Positions 10,927 through 22,517 of a DNA stretch of 64,000 bases are shown piece after piece. Every line of letters starts with the position of its first letter. Position 1 is the stretch's first letter. Origin of the DNA: Adineta vaga (Eukaryota > Rotifera). A model generated the notes under the pieces. It saw nothing but the letters and a program-made list of their open reading frames with translations, was not told where the DNA came from and made no database searches. The position numbers and the translations under genes are program-made. The DNA lies in NCBI GenBank assembly GCA_021613535.1, contig CP075493.1, forward strand, positions 434,001 through 498,000, read 5' to 3'.

Positions 10927-13105
10927 GATGAAAACAGAGTGATCTACACTTTGCCATTTTACAAACGCATAGCTGATTGAAAATGAGCTGCTAGCTACTG
11001 ATAGAGTTTGACACGCTCTCCAACAATGGTTCTGACTTCGCGACTTGTTTCTCAAGTGGAACATGTGAAAAAAACGTTTTTTCAAAAATAAACCGTTTTC
11101 TGCATAAGTTTTGCTGGAACGACGCTATTACGGAGAACAATTGACTGGACAATGTTGTTAGAGAAGCACTACCGAATAAGATCGACAAAAGTGTCTGATC
11201 GTAGGCCGGTGATATCTCTACGAAAAGAATGGAGAAAATTGATTGTAATGATATCATTTGACAGCGCCGCATCTGAGGATTTACCAAATATAAGATAGAG
11301 AGATTCAAAGAGAAATTTTGGGTTACGTAGTCAAACAAAATGTGGACACTTTTTCGCGACTTTAGAAGGAATAGCGTCTGTAGGGCTCAATAAATTCGGG
11401 TAGACATTAAGTGGCCGAATGGAAAAAATTGAATATTTCCACTAGGATTGGGTGAAATAGGCTCATTTTTTATCAAGAATAGCGGCTTGTTCATAGTCCA
11501 AATGCATACAGTCAACGTTAGTTAGTAACTTTGTTGAGTATCGTTCCTAACACGAACAAAAAATGCCAGTTTTTTAGAAATAGAAAAAGTTCAGCATACA
11601 GCACTGAAAAACTATTGTTGAATAGTGTACCCCAGTGCTCTGAAAACGTTTCCAGCAAACGTCGAAGGGTTGATCTCACCGATAGAAACCCTAAAAAGAT
11701 TTTTTACCAAAAAGATTTTTAACGCTCAGAATAAATGAAGAACGTGAGGGCATAAGAGCCTTTTTCATCAACTCATTGCTCGATATTTAACCATGGTTAG
11801 TTTTTTATTCTTCAATTGAGTACGCTTTGTTCTACTTCAGTATGAAAAGAGTTTTGTATTCATTAGATAAGGATAGTTTAGGATCGACTTTTCGAACTAG
11901 GGTTTAGTGTCTCCTCACTAGGGGTAGATTATTCAGCGATAAAGTCAAATAAGTTTATTAATCGAATACAACATGAAACGGGTTTATTATTCTACAAATG
12001 TTAGTAGACTATGCAGCGAAGCAACAGAAACCTTTTTGACAAAGCTCATTAATTGCGCTTGAAGCAGTGCAATAATTCAATACATATTTCACTCTTCAGT
12101 ACATGATCATTCGCCAGGGACTATTTTTAGATAGAATCTAATAAGACTGTCTCCTTGGAAGATGTTTTCTATACTTTCACCACGCTGTCAGTATGTCAAG
12201 AATAGAGTCTCATTCTATTTCTTCAGTTGTGTTCGTTGATCTTTTCTTCGTATAACTTTTCACGACTGGAAAACTGATCGAGGTGCTTAATCAGACCATT
12301 TGGCAGTTTTGAAGCATAGCTGTTTCTATCTATGTCATCGATTTTTCAGCTCCGGCTTTTTCGGAAAATCTCTCATCTTGTGATCTGAGTACATTCTGTA
12401 GCTGTTTCAAACGAGCAATTTCTCCTAGATTGTAGATGAGGATAAATGCGAGTGTAGGGTAAGTGTGCATGAGACTCTAGATATATTGCACCCCACATCA
12501 ATACCTACGCCCTCCCTCTCACCATATCCATTCACCAACACCGTCACCCACCCATATCGTCAAGATTCAAAAATATTTTTCTACATATTCTGCAAGTTAC
12601 ATGTGTGGTGATTACTAGATTCCATTATGAAGGCTCAAAAGCGGATATGTAGGCAGATACGAACATGTTGCTATCTGGCAACATTCGGCCGGAAAGGGGT
12701 AAGTACAAGTACTCGTGGTCAAGTAAAAGTATTTGTACTTGCACTTGTCCAAGCTCTATCTAGAGCCTGAGAAGGCCATTATGAGCTATAGACAGTTTAT
12801 TCAGAGCTGTTATCTACTTGTTCAACAAATTTCCGAGTAAAATCACATCTTTTGAAAAACTTTCAGAAAGAAATCAGTTTCCCACCTTGTTGCAGTATGG
12901 GCTGTCCTAGTTAACTGTTGTACCATCTTGTGGTTCGGTGCTGAAACAGTTTGATCTTAATTACGCCATTTGATAGCCGTTTATCTCTTTCTTTAACGGT
13001 GCAAACTGTGCGTTTCTAACCTGTTTCGACCAAAATTTATACAAAAAACAGCCACATGTCCTTTCTTTTAAACGGATAGAAGTAAAAAAGTGGATCCAAG
13101 CAGAC
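10927..13105. other. Intergenic, nothing recognised
   Basis: About 2.2 kb with only short open frames that lack family motifs. A C-rich CACCC-type tract at 12490-12560 resembles a degenerate reverse complement of the G-rich tract at 13106. Confidence 0.4.
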
Positions 13106-13124
13106 GGGTGTGGGTGGGTGTGGG
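13106..13124 (+). other. G-quadruplex-capable, telomere-like G tract
   Basis: GGGTGTGGGTGGGTGTGGG has four G3 runs with loops of 3, 1 and 3 nt, a canonical G4 motif. It contains the TGTGGG unit known from bdelloid telomeres. A single short tract is not proof of a former telomere. Confidence 0.5.
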
Positions 13125-13584
13125 AGTGCGTAAGAGTGATTATGATGGTATAAGTGTGGGTACGAGTGTCGGTGATGAAAATGATGTTAGTGTGAAAACG
13201 TTCGACGCACCAGCAACACTCTTCATCTGATTTTAGGTATATTGAAAAAACTAAACGGCGAATAATCGACGTCTATAGCGGACATGGAAGTACAACGTAT
13301 GAAATACCTTTTTTTACGGTGTAAGATGATCTAGACAACCCCTCAATGTATTACAAATACACGACTTCAGAATTCCTAAGCGCTCATCGACAAAAGTCTA
13401 GGGTCAGTTTGATGAATGCAAAGAACCTTTTGTACGTTTATCATACGTTGTATTTTTGTGAACTCCTGTCGAAAAGATCCATTTGAAAGACTGCGAAAAT
13501 GATTTTTCCCCCGCTGTAAGAAAGCGGGGACGACACTAAGTACCCACTCATTTTTTGAATTAGAGGAGGACATACGTCATAGAG
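13125..13584. other. Intergenic, nothing recognised
   Basis: No supported gene. Short open frames here lack recognisable motifs. Confidence 0.35.
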
Positions 13585-13860
13585 TTTTTATTATCTATCT
13601 GCTTTACTATTTAATAAAACAACTGTGCATCCACCTAACTATTTATGTGTTTAACTTTCTACTTATTTGCGTTACTTGCTTACCTAACTAAATATCTATT
13701 TACCTAGCCACACCAACTCACTATTTATCCATCCAATCTACCAATTCTAACTAACTATCTATCCATCTGCACTGCTTAACTACATGTCTACTCGGATATA
13801 TCTAACCAGTCGCCTGTATGTCTGCTTATTTTATAAACTATTTATCTAACTATCTTCTCA
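13585..13860. repeat. Degenerate CTAT/CTAA-type simple repeat
   Basis: About 275 bp of pyrimidine-rich sequence is built from variants of CTAACTATCTATCCATC with no fixed phase. It is a decayed tetranucleotide microsatellite. Confidence 0.55.
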
Positions 13861-15222
13861 TGTTCATACTTAAGAGAAAAACAGTAGTCTAGTCTTCGCT
13901 TCGCCACTTTTTTCCATTGACTATACGGAAGAAGTCTGAAAGTTGGTCAAATGTATCAAATCTTCAGAAAAATGAAAGTCTCATTCACCCACTCTTCCGC
14001 TGCGCTAATGGCGTTCATTCAAGTCTGAAAAGGACAAATAGAACCTTGAGCAGAATAAAACCGCATTACCTGCTCGTTTCGACATTCGATGTCATTCCTA
14101 ATATTGATCTGCATGAAGCACTACAAAAGTGTTCTCACCTGGCTCGTTCAGAAGACTTGTTTAACCATTTACTATACCGGGAGGGTGCCCACATATATTT
14201 AGGACTGTGTGGAAAGTTCCGACTTATAACTCCGGCGCTTTGTCGTAAGCTATCATTTCTTCTATGCCAGTGAGGTAGGTGACACGATCGAATTGCTGCG
14301 TATTAATTTTCAACTCTTTATTAAGTTGTACTAGAAAAACGGACTACACCAAAGGATGCAGCGCTTAAAGCTCTACAATTTAGATACGGTCCTTTTTTGA
14401 ATAGTTACACATTTCGTTCTGAGAACGAACAAAAATTTTTCGAAACACGTTACAGTCGCACAACAACTACACTTTCTTTACACCAAGTAAGTATTTCTCT
14501 GGGGATTTCATCTTCTTATCACATGATATGTTTTGTTGTATGAAAATAAAGCATGGCGAAAGATGCAGCAAGAAGAGTACTACAATCTCTATAGCTGATT
14601 AAAGTGTGAAACAAGTCCAAAGATATTTCACGCTCGTTCTCTATTTTCGCAATGTTACGGCTTGACCATCCAAAATTTAGTTCATACCAGAACTAAAATG
14701 CGCGACTATTAAAAAAAACGATCTTATGCAGATTGTAGAGTTTTTGACGTTGCATCTTGTGGTATAGTTCGTTTTTGAAACGTAACTTATCAAGGGTTGA
14801 AAATGAATATGCAACAACACGACCAGTAAGTCCGTTTTGTGTCATACTAGAGATCACGTATACTTGTTACAAAAGAAGTTATTGGTTACAGCAAAGCAAT
14901 AAATTTAGAAGTCTGAAACTTTGCACATAATTCTGAATATATGGGGGCATCCTAGCGGTACAGTTAGTTCTCGATTTAGTCTTTTGGGCGAGCTAGACGA
15001 CAAAACGTTTTTAGTGCCCTATGTAGAGTGCCTAGACCTCATTTCGACGGGGATAAGGTGTCTTCCAGATACTGGCTTTATCTCTTCTTTCGACATTATC
15101 AGCATTATCACTGTTGGTAGTTATAAGTCGTGTCGTCAATAAAAATACTTTTTTGTTCTCATTAGTTTCGTCCAAAAATTGTTTTCTGTCTGAATTGCAC
15201 TATTTCAGATTTATTGGCGCTG
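13861..15222. other. 5' flank of SRPBCC copy 2; no other gene seen
   Basis: An open frame at 13917-14273 has no recognisable domain and is not supported as a gene. The last 20 bp carry an acceptor-like CACTATTTCAG that precedes the next ATG by 14 nt. Confidence 0.35.
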
Positions 15223-15645
15223 ATGTCTGCTCTTATGGACGACAAAGACTTGATTGGATATAGTGTGAAAGGTGACCGAATCAATGCTTCTTATGATTCC
15301 GTTTGGGATGCCATGATGGACAGCGTTTATCATCCGGAGAATTATATACCTCGTATAAAAATGATATCGTTAGTTGACAAAGGAGATCACTTTGTTCGAG
15401 AAGCAACGATGGGCCATAAAGGGACAACAATAGAAGAAATTGTCTGCGACAAAGAAGTAGGTGAAATTAGATTTTCAGCCCAAGTTAAACTGACAATTGT
15501 GTACAAGTATAACCGCGACACACGAGTCTTAGAGCAATGGCTGGAGCTTGACAATGGTTTCCGACTACCTTGGTTTGCACCGAAGTCAGCGGTAGAAACA
15601 GCAATACAGAAAACAAAAGAATTAGCTGAAGCAGAAAGCAAATGA
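15223..15645 (+). CDS. SRPBCC-fold protein, DUF1857/AtaL-like (copy 2, 140 aa)
   Basis: This paralogue of 5227-5649 is intronless and intact. The family blocks are VWDAMMDSVYHPENYIP, VDKGDHFVRE, VCDKEVGEIRF and RVLEQWLE, with the C-terminus KTKELAEAESK. I place the start at the ATG at 15223, which gives 140 aa like copies 1 and 3; an upstream in-frame TTG is not needed. TTTCAG lies just 5' of a short leader, as in the other copies. An AATAAA signal lies at 15664-15669, about 20 bp after the stop. Relative to copy 1, EKY has become ENY and the second half follows the RDTRVLEQWLE pattern of copy 3, so copies 2 and 3 appear closer to each other. Ligand and partner enzymes are unknown. Confidence 0.85.
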   Translation: MSALMDDKDLIGYSVKGDRINASYDSVWDAMMDSVYHPENYIPRIKMISLVDKGDHFVREATMGHKGTTIEEIVCDKEVGEIRFSAQVKLTIVYKYNRDTRVLEQWLELDNGFRLPWFAPKSAVETAIQKTKELAEAESK

Positions 15646-16296
15646 TCGGTTTCTCGTGATATAAATAAAACTGAAATAATTTGTCAAAGCTCACATTCTA
15701 TTACTAAGATACAAATAAAAGACAAAGATTGAAAACAAACTACACATAGATTCTCTAGGCGTTCTCTTGCTAATGTAACATGATCATATTTGATTTGAAA
15801 ATACTACAAATTGGCAATAATTCTAACACAATACTTGACATATTCGATCCTACAACTGCAGACGAATCTGGCGATGGTTATCAAACTGGGATACTCATTT
15901 TGCTAATCCCGTTTGCCTTTCGGCTCGATAAAAATGGTAATCTTAGACTGAAACGGGATGAAGTCTCACTCAGATTTAAAGGAATCTAAGTGTGCGTTTT
16001 TCAACTGTTATTGAACACAATGTGTGCATATGACCGAATTAAACAGCAAGTTTTTCGGTAATTATCGACCTCCCTCTGGAAAAAGTCGTTATTAAGTTAA
16101 TTTTCGTTATCATTCCTCACATACGAGGCGTCCCAAAAGTCATAATCATTTCAGAACCACGTATAGAGTGGCTGCTTCATATTCCATCATCCATTAGAAA
16201 ATCTCTCGTAGAGCTCATATATCTCGACTTTCCGATAAACCTCAGAACTGATTGCTACATTACACGATGGAGCAAGTATTTCTCTATTCAACCAGG
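15646..16296. other. 3' flank of SRPBCC copy 2; nothing else recognised
   Basis: Contains the likely polyadenylation signal at 15664 and short non-descript open frames only. Confidence 0.35.
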
Positions 16297-16402
16297 ACGT
16301 GGGTGAGGGTGTGGGTGTAATTGAAGACAGAACACGTCCACAACCTTACCCTCACCCTTAAACTTCACCCCATCCCTCACTCACACCCTCACCCATACTA
16401 TT
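16297..16402. repeat. G-rich/C-rich hairpin tract
   Basis: GTGGGTGAGGGTGTGGGTG at the left is followed 20-80 bp later by CACCC-rich sequence (CTTACCCTCACCC, CTCACACCCTCACCC). The pair could form a long imperfect hairpin of telomere-like character. Confidence 0.45.
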
Positions 16403-16686
16403 ACGCGCTAAATATCAGATGTTTTAAGCAAATCTGATGAAACGATTGAAAGTCAATTTTGCTATTTTGGATTATAATTATACACGTCTTGATCATTATA
16501 TTCAAAGATTAATTGAAGAAAAATTCAAGTATTTAATCTTCGACTATATGAAATTCCACAACTTGACGAAAGAGAATATCCATTAGCATTGAAATTTTTC
16601 TTACAATTTGGTAGTATGTTTTATTCACATTCCTACAAACATATATATATATATATATATGTTTCAGTTTCTGATCGATAGTTAAT
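16403..16686. other. AT-rich leader with (AT)n microsatellite
   Basis: An (AT) run lies at about 16640-16660, just upstream of the pseudogene that begins at 16687. No gene seen. Confidence 0.4.
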
Positions 16687-17248
16687 ATGTTCTACATGAA
16701 AACATGTTTATTTCGTTTCGCTCGTCCATGTTCATTAAATGACGGATTATTTTGTATACAAACGCCTGAAACACGTTATGAATTAGCTGAATGTGGTAGC
16801 TGTGGTTTGTGTTATCCTCAGTATGATATGACATTTCGAACAAAAAAGCGTATAGTCGACTTCAATGAAGCACATAAACATACATTTGTCAATGAATATG
16901 AAGCAATTCTAAACCGTTCAGCTGTATGTATTATACGAATATTTAGAAGCAGATAAGGATTCTAATTCATTCTTAGTTTCTTCTAGTCATGTCATACATA
17001 AAATGTTATCTATGTATTGACATGTCCATGTGGTACTGTTGATGATATTGGTGCAACTAATCAAAGTTTACATGATCGTCTCTATAGTTAGTATTTTTTT
17101 CTGTACGATCAATATTATTTTTACAGAACATCGTGAACATAGAAATCGAATTATACATGGATTCTTATTGGGACAAGGAAATATCTTACGTGACGTACCA
17201 CCAAAGAAAACAAATGAGTATGATTCATTAAAGAAAAAGATATTTTGA
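16687..17248 (+). pseudogene. GIY-YIG-like hypothetical gene, broken
   Basis: Three exon-like segments can be joined. The first (16687 to about 16923) is Cys-rich (CGSCGLCYPQYD). The second begins after TTTCTTCTAG (about 16987) and reads VLTCPCGTVDDIGATNQSLH. The third starts near 17129 after TTTTTACAG and reads EHREHRNRIIHGFLLGQGN, then ends DSLKKKIF. The CPCG...DxIG...DRL...H order resembles a GIY-YIG-like segment; my recollection is that related proteins occur in rotifers. A TAA lies in frame in exon 2 (near 16998), so this copy is probably dead. Function is not established. Confidence 0.45.
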
Positions 17249-17314
17249 AATAAGTATTATTACTTTACAAAACTTAGCATTCTGCGAAAAGATCGAAAGA
17301 AATTATATCAACAT

Positions 17315-17548
17315 TCAGCACGATGTACCATAGCTTAAATCAGTTTGCTCTTGTGATTCTTCTATTATGAAATAATCATCACCGTTAATAAGAAGACGAA
17401 TCTGATCAACTTTTTCAGATGTTGTTTCAGTGATCGGTCTGCCAGATCGTAGTTCATCTTCAACTTCTTCTCGACCTTCACGAAACAACTTGGACCATCT
17501 TCCTACTGTTCTGAGAGAAGGAGTTTGATCATCACAAACAGAATACAA
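17315..17548 (-). pseudogene. mariner-type transposase N-terminal fragment
   Basis: The 77-codon frame has RTVGRWSKLFREGREEVEDE followed by RSGRPITETTSEKVDQIR. This is the HTH and linker region of SETMAR/FLJ37770-like mariner transposases. No catalytic DDE region or terminal repeats are seen nearby, so it is a solitary relic, unrelated in detail to the mariner at 2603-3483. Confidence 0.7.
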
Positions 17549-18768
17549 TTCATTATAAATAATTTTTCTTGGATATTAAGTGCAGTACTTACTTCGATGT
17601 AGAAACGGAAATTTTATGTGCTCATTTAAAATGGAAAAATGTAGTCAGAATTAATCCTGGTCTGATTTTCGATTTTCTCAAATATGCACAGATAAACGAC
17701 ATGTGCACGCAAAAGCAGTACATCGAACGTGTTACTGTGTATGTATGTATGAATGGTTAGTTATTACGAGAGATAAGCAGACAATGATGAGAGAAAGAAC
17801 AAAAGAAAATGAAGAAAAAACGAAAAAACAACACGTGTAGATGAATTTATATACTGTTGCTACCAGCGAGAGTTCGACAAAAAAGTCTTTGTCGAAGTTT
17901 GATTACTTTGATCGTAGATGAGTATTGATCAAATACCATAAAAAGATAGAGCGAAAAACGCTCTATCGATTGGTAAAAAAAGAGCTTTTGGTTATAGGCT
18001 AATAAGGGAAAACAAACCCTCCGCCACTACTTTTGGATAACCCTAAGTAGATTATTTTGTGAGTATGGATGTGAAAGTGTGTAGTTACCGTGATCATGAT
18101 TTCGTCCTGACGAAAAGACTTTTTAGACGACTCAAATAGAAGGATGTTTTTGAATGATTTAAAGAGCATAAACAAAGTACATAACCTATATCTCGATCCA
18201 AATAATCAAGAATGAATCATGGAACTCCTATGACAGGAGTGGCGGCGTAACCATAAATGTGAGGGTCGCATTCGGTAAAAAAGGTGTCATAGTGAAACTT
18301 TTTTTGGTACTATTTTCAGAACCTTTTTAGGTTCTAGTAAAAAAATCTAGCATTTAAAATAGTATCCAAATCTAGAACCGTAAAAAGTTCTAGCTCCCCG
18401 CTAAAACGTTGTATGGCTCACTATTACCTAGTTTTTAGCATTATTCTGTCGACAGAATTTGATTCATACCTCGTTTGTATGACAAAGGTATATCTGCTAT
18501 TGCTTAGCACTCTTTGTGAATTGTGCGCGCGTAGTATGAGAACGGATAGGAGAGAGTGCAAAGATGCCTCCTGTACTTATATAACTTTTGGACAAAATAT
18601 GATGTTTTCTGCATTTAGGTAAGAAACAAATGTGTTTCTATAAATCTTCAAGAAATACTTGCGCGGAAATATTTCAAAGATAAATGCGGAAACATCGGAT
18701 TCACATTCAAGTGTTATGTGTACTTCAAAAAGTGAAAACGTACGTTCACTTTTATAATGTCGATTTAA
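17549..18768. other. Intergenic, nothing recognised
   Basis: Short open frames only. No inverted repeats or RNA genes were found by eye. Confidence 0.35.
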
Positions 18769-19014
18769 TCATATCGATATTGCTGAATCTGAATTGACCG
18801 GAAAGTAATAAATAACAATATGAACAAAACTTGAAAAAAGAATATTTTTCGACTTAAAATTTCTATGAGCCATAAGTGGACGTTTACATTGATTTTCATT
18901 TTGAAAATCTTCATAAAGAAAATCAAGACCTTCACTAATTTGTTTCAATATTTTTGAAAATGTTTTGCATTTAAAATAACATTGTCGATTAGATAATTTT
19001 TTAATAAACCACAA
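18769..19014 (-). pseudogene. TGF-beta/activin-receptor-like kinase fragment
   Basis: This minus-strand frame contains ILKQISEGLDFLYED followed by KRPLMAHRNFKSKNILF. The arrangement (helix E, then P-x-x-AHRDxKSKN in the catalytic loop) is characteristic of TGF-beta/activin receptor Ser/Thr kinases. The catalytic-loop HRD aspartate reads Asn (HRN), and neither the N-lobe nor the DFG region is visible, so the fragment cannot be an active kinase. It is probably a retained piece of a metazoan gene broken by rearrangement. Confidence 0.55.
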
Positions 19015-20310
19015 GATAAATATTCACATGAAAGTCAAAATAATTGATTATCAACAGAATAATTAGAAAATTAAAAATATTTCTGTAGAAAAACAATTAC
19101 TATGCAAACTTTGGCAATAGTATTGTAACGGAATCTACTTCTGATAGATGAATATAAATCAAGAGACGTCAAATAGTTCAGAGCGTTCGGACAACACCGA
19201 GACGTGATGATTTATTGTTTAATGATAATGAAAAATAATAACAAAGTTCACAAATGAATATAGTTTGAGATTGAGCAGGTTCAGACTCCTATTCCGTTTT
19301 CAGAGTCAACTATAACGACTATAACTAACTTCGATATCAAGATACGTCTAGCACACTGTGTATATGTGTATAGTTGTAAACGACTAACGTAGAAGTCTAG
19401 ACACAGCTAACTCCTATTAGTATCCGTCTACAACTAACTTTTTTTATGATATCCGAGAGACCTTCGATGAGAGAACAAGAGCGAGCACAAAAGAGAGGAG
19501 GAGAGAAAGAGAAATATCAAGAAAAATGTATAGAGAGAAAACACACTGCAAGAGAGAGATAAAGAAAAAGAACAAGAAAAAGGAAATGATATGATAGCAG
19601 AACAAATATTATTGAGATATATATGTAAGGGGTGTCGTACAAAAGGACGTCTGCCACTTTTGTTGGCACAAGTATCTATTGAACGAAACGACGACTTAGA
19701 AAAAGATCATGTGGATGGAATTCATCCGGAAACCTCCTACTAATTCACCCTTAATGATTTGAACCTCATATTTAAATTTCTTCAGACCTGATTAACTACT
19801 ATGGAAAGTTCGGTGACAGTGCCTGTTACAGAAACTAAGTGCATAGCGAACTGATAGCCACATCAATAAACCTTTTTCGATTATAGATGTATACGAAACA
19901 TGGATATTTTACTGAAACTCAGGAATGGCACAAGCGATCGAGCTCATCTTCGAACTCGACCGAGATATTGATGAGACAAGGGTGTCTACAAAACTTCAGC
20001 TCAATCGGATGCAGTTGTGAAGAGTTCGCCAGTCAATGGACGGACGGACGGGCGGACACACTGAACGATTTTAGTAGTGTACTCACTTTTTCAGTACACA
20101 ATAAAGTATCTGTTGAACAGTACACATTCTCAAAAGCTTTTTGTTCTCTTCTAATGCATATGACTGAATAGAAAAAAATTAACCAAAATCTTTAAATAGC
20201 CATACGTTATTCAAATAGCGAGATTTCATTAAAAAATATCTGTGTTAATAAACTACAGTATTACACAAATAGGTGCATTTCATTTCAACTCTGCGAGAAA
20301 AGTTGGTATG
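19015..20310. other. Intergenic, possible LTR-like remnant, no gene
   Basis: A segment beginning near TGTAACGGAATC (about 19131) and rich in purine tracts (19480-19600) has a solo-LTR feel, but no matching second copy, primer site or target duplication was found. Confidence 0.25.
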
Positions 20311-21909
20311 GGTGATTCCATGAGAAACGTACCACTTTGCACACGTCTTTCTCAGAATTTGTTCAAACTTTGAGGATTTGTAGAGCTTGATGAGCTGATC
20401 GTTTTGGTATAAAATTATCCTAGATGTGTATCTAGTTTGACCTAGAACGACCCAAAATACCATTTCACAAAAACATGCAAAACTGGCCGTTCATCAACAG
20501 TATTTTGTCTATTTCTTTCGCATTAAAAATCGAAACCCTAACTTTTCATATACATTTTGATAGCCCGTCTTCTGCTCTATTGAACTATATATAAATTAAA
20601 TAACTTGGTTTAGTCAGGTGAGCGTGGTACAGCGCACACTTACGCGAACTTGGTTTAGTCAGGTGAGCGTGGTACAGCGCACACTTACGCGAACTTGGCC
20701 TCAAGATAACACGGTCCTACCGAATTCGGCTGAGTGGAGGTATAGTAGGTTTTGTAGAGCGTCACTTGCTCTATCTCCTGGTATATAAGACTCCTGACGC
20801 GGTTTCGATTTTCACTCGTTAGCGAGCTCAAACGATTGATCTGCTCCTATAATTGAACAAATTTCGCTACTTATTCGCTAGTTTTTCGAAAAAACTTCAA
20901 TGGAATGGTCTGAAAATCGCGATACAAGTAGACTTCAGTTTGTGGAGAAAAGAGGTCTAGGATTTAACCCACAATCATAGTTTCTTTCATACACATTTCG
21001 GAAATAACAACGTTCGTCAAAACTAACGATATCTTCGATACACCATAGGATGATAAAATTGAACAATTTGTATCTTCTAGATAGCCGTGCGTTATATGGG
21101 CTTTTGAATATATTAAAAAGAGATCAGTCAAAAGCTAATACAGTTCTTGGTGGTAACTGGAGTAGCGACAGCGCCACGATTTTTATATATAGGGTATTTA
21201 AGTCCTTTCCAAATAATTCTGAGGCTGCTCAGCCCCCAAAATTTGACATTTTTGTATAAAAAGCCATATGTTCTATATGAAATTTTTCTTAAGTTTGAGG
21301 GACACAAATAATTTTCGAAAGGACTAAGTCCCGCCAGCCCATCCTTGTCGTCGCCACTAGACTGGAATCGAATTTATTGACCAAACAAGCACAGATTTAT
21401 CGAAATTGTTCAATTATAGGAGCAGATCAATCGTTTGAGCTCGCTAACGAGTGAAAATCGAAACCGCGTCAGGAGTCTTATATACCAGGAGATAGAGCAA
21501 GTGACGCCCTACAAAACCTACTATACCTCCACTCAGCCGAATTCGGTAGGACCGTGTTATCTTGAGGCCAAGTTCGCGTAAGTGTGCGCTGTACCACGCT
21601 CACCTGACTAAACCAAGTTATTTAATTTATATATAGTTCAATAGAGCAGAAGACGGGCTATCAAAATGTATATGAAAAGTTAGGGTTTCGATTTTTAATG
21701 CGAAAGAAATAGACAAAATACTGTTGATGAACGGCCAGTTTTGCATGTTTTTGTGAAATGGTATTTTGGGTCGTTCTAGGTCAAACTAGATACACATCTA
21801 GGATAATTTTATACCAAAACGATCAGCTCATCAAGCTCTACAAATCCTCAAAGTTTGAACAAATTCTGAGAAAGACGTGTGCAAAGTGGTACGTTTCTCA
21901 TGGAATCAA
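20311..21909. repeat. 1.6-kb fold-back with 45-bp tandem duplication in one arm
   Basis: The left arm (20311-20866) and right arm (21401-21909) are inverted copies with few differences, separated by a 534-bp non-palindromic loop. The left arm carries a 45-bp unit twice (20603-20692) and the right arm carries it once, which accounts for the 47-bp length difference. Each arm contains TGGTATATAAGACTCCTGAC, a TATA-like sequence facing the loop. Both arms also contain the same short open frame running outward (20463 to the left, 21758 to the right). It could be a fold-back transposon or two inverted solo LTRs. No clear target duplication. Confidence 0.7.
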
Positions 21910-22094
21910 CCAATGTAATGGAGAAAATATCAGAGTTAATATGTACGATTTATGTGCATTGTTTTTTTATTACAGACTTCTCATAGTATACGACAGATTA
22001 TAAGAAAATACGTCAATTTTCTTTTCGCTATCAAAAGTCTTTCTTGGTGTTCACTTATCATACAGGTCGATACGAACTGGTTTGCGAAAACACT

Positions 22095-22517
22095 TCATTT
22101 GCTTTGTGTCTCAGCCAATTCTTTTGTTTTTTGTATAGATGCGACTATCACTGATTTTGCTACCATCCAGGGTAACCGATGACCAGTCTTAAGTTCTAAC
22201 CATTCTTCTAATACTTGTGTATCACGATTGTACCGATGCACAATCGCTACTTTCATTGGAGCCGAAAATTTAATTTCACCTTTTTCTTTATCACAGTAGA
22301 TTTTCTCCGTAGTTTGATGTGGATCACCTTGCCACGATACCCGAACAATATGATCTCCATGGTCCTCAATCGATAACATTTTCATAAAAGATAAGTATTT
22401 CTCGGGATGATAAACGCTATCCATCATCGCGTCCCAAATAGCATCATATGGCGCATTAATTCGCTGACTTTTCACGCCAGAACCAACTAATTCTTCGCCT
22501 TCCTTGAAAACTGGCAT
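22095..22517 (-). CDS. SRPBCC-fold protein, DUF1857/AtaL-like (copy 3, 140 aa)
   Basis: An intact, intronless paralogue. The blocks are IWDAMMDSVYHPEKYLSF, IEDHGDHIVR, YCDKEKGEIKF and QVLEEWLELKTGHRLPW, with the C-terminus KTKELAETQSK. The ATG at 22517 gives the same 140-aa length as copies 1 and 2 and matches their conserved leader: acceptor-like TTTTAG lies 17 nt upstream, followed by ATTGCTTGCCACTCATG. A frame with an upstream TTG start is not preferred. Shared upstream sequence with copy 1 suggests duplication as a unit. The surrounding DNA is repeat-rich, but no inverted-repeat arm includes the gene. Confidence 0.85.
   Translation of the reverse strand: MPVFKEGEELVGSGVKSQRINAPYDAIWDAMMDSVYHPEKYLSFMKMLSIEDHGDHIVRVSWQGDPHQTTEKIYCDKEKGEIKFSAPMKVAIVHRYNRDTQVLEEWLELKTGHRLPWMVAKSVIVASIQKTKELAETQSK

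Noticed and set aside
13917-14273. 118-codon frame
   Set aside because: No motif, no neighbouring exon signals, and amino-acid composition is unremarkable; not supported as a gene.
19131-19700. Possible solo LTR beginning TGTAACGG
   Set aside because: No second copy, no matching CA end with target duplication, and no primer-binding site could be identified.
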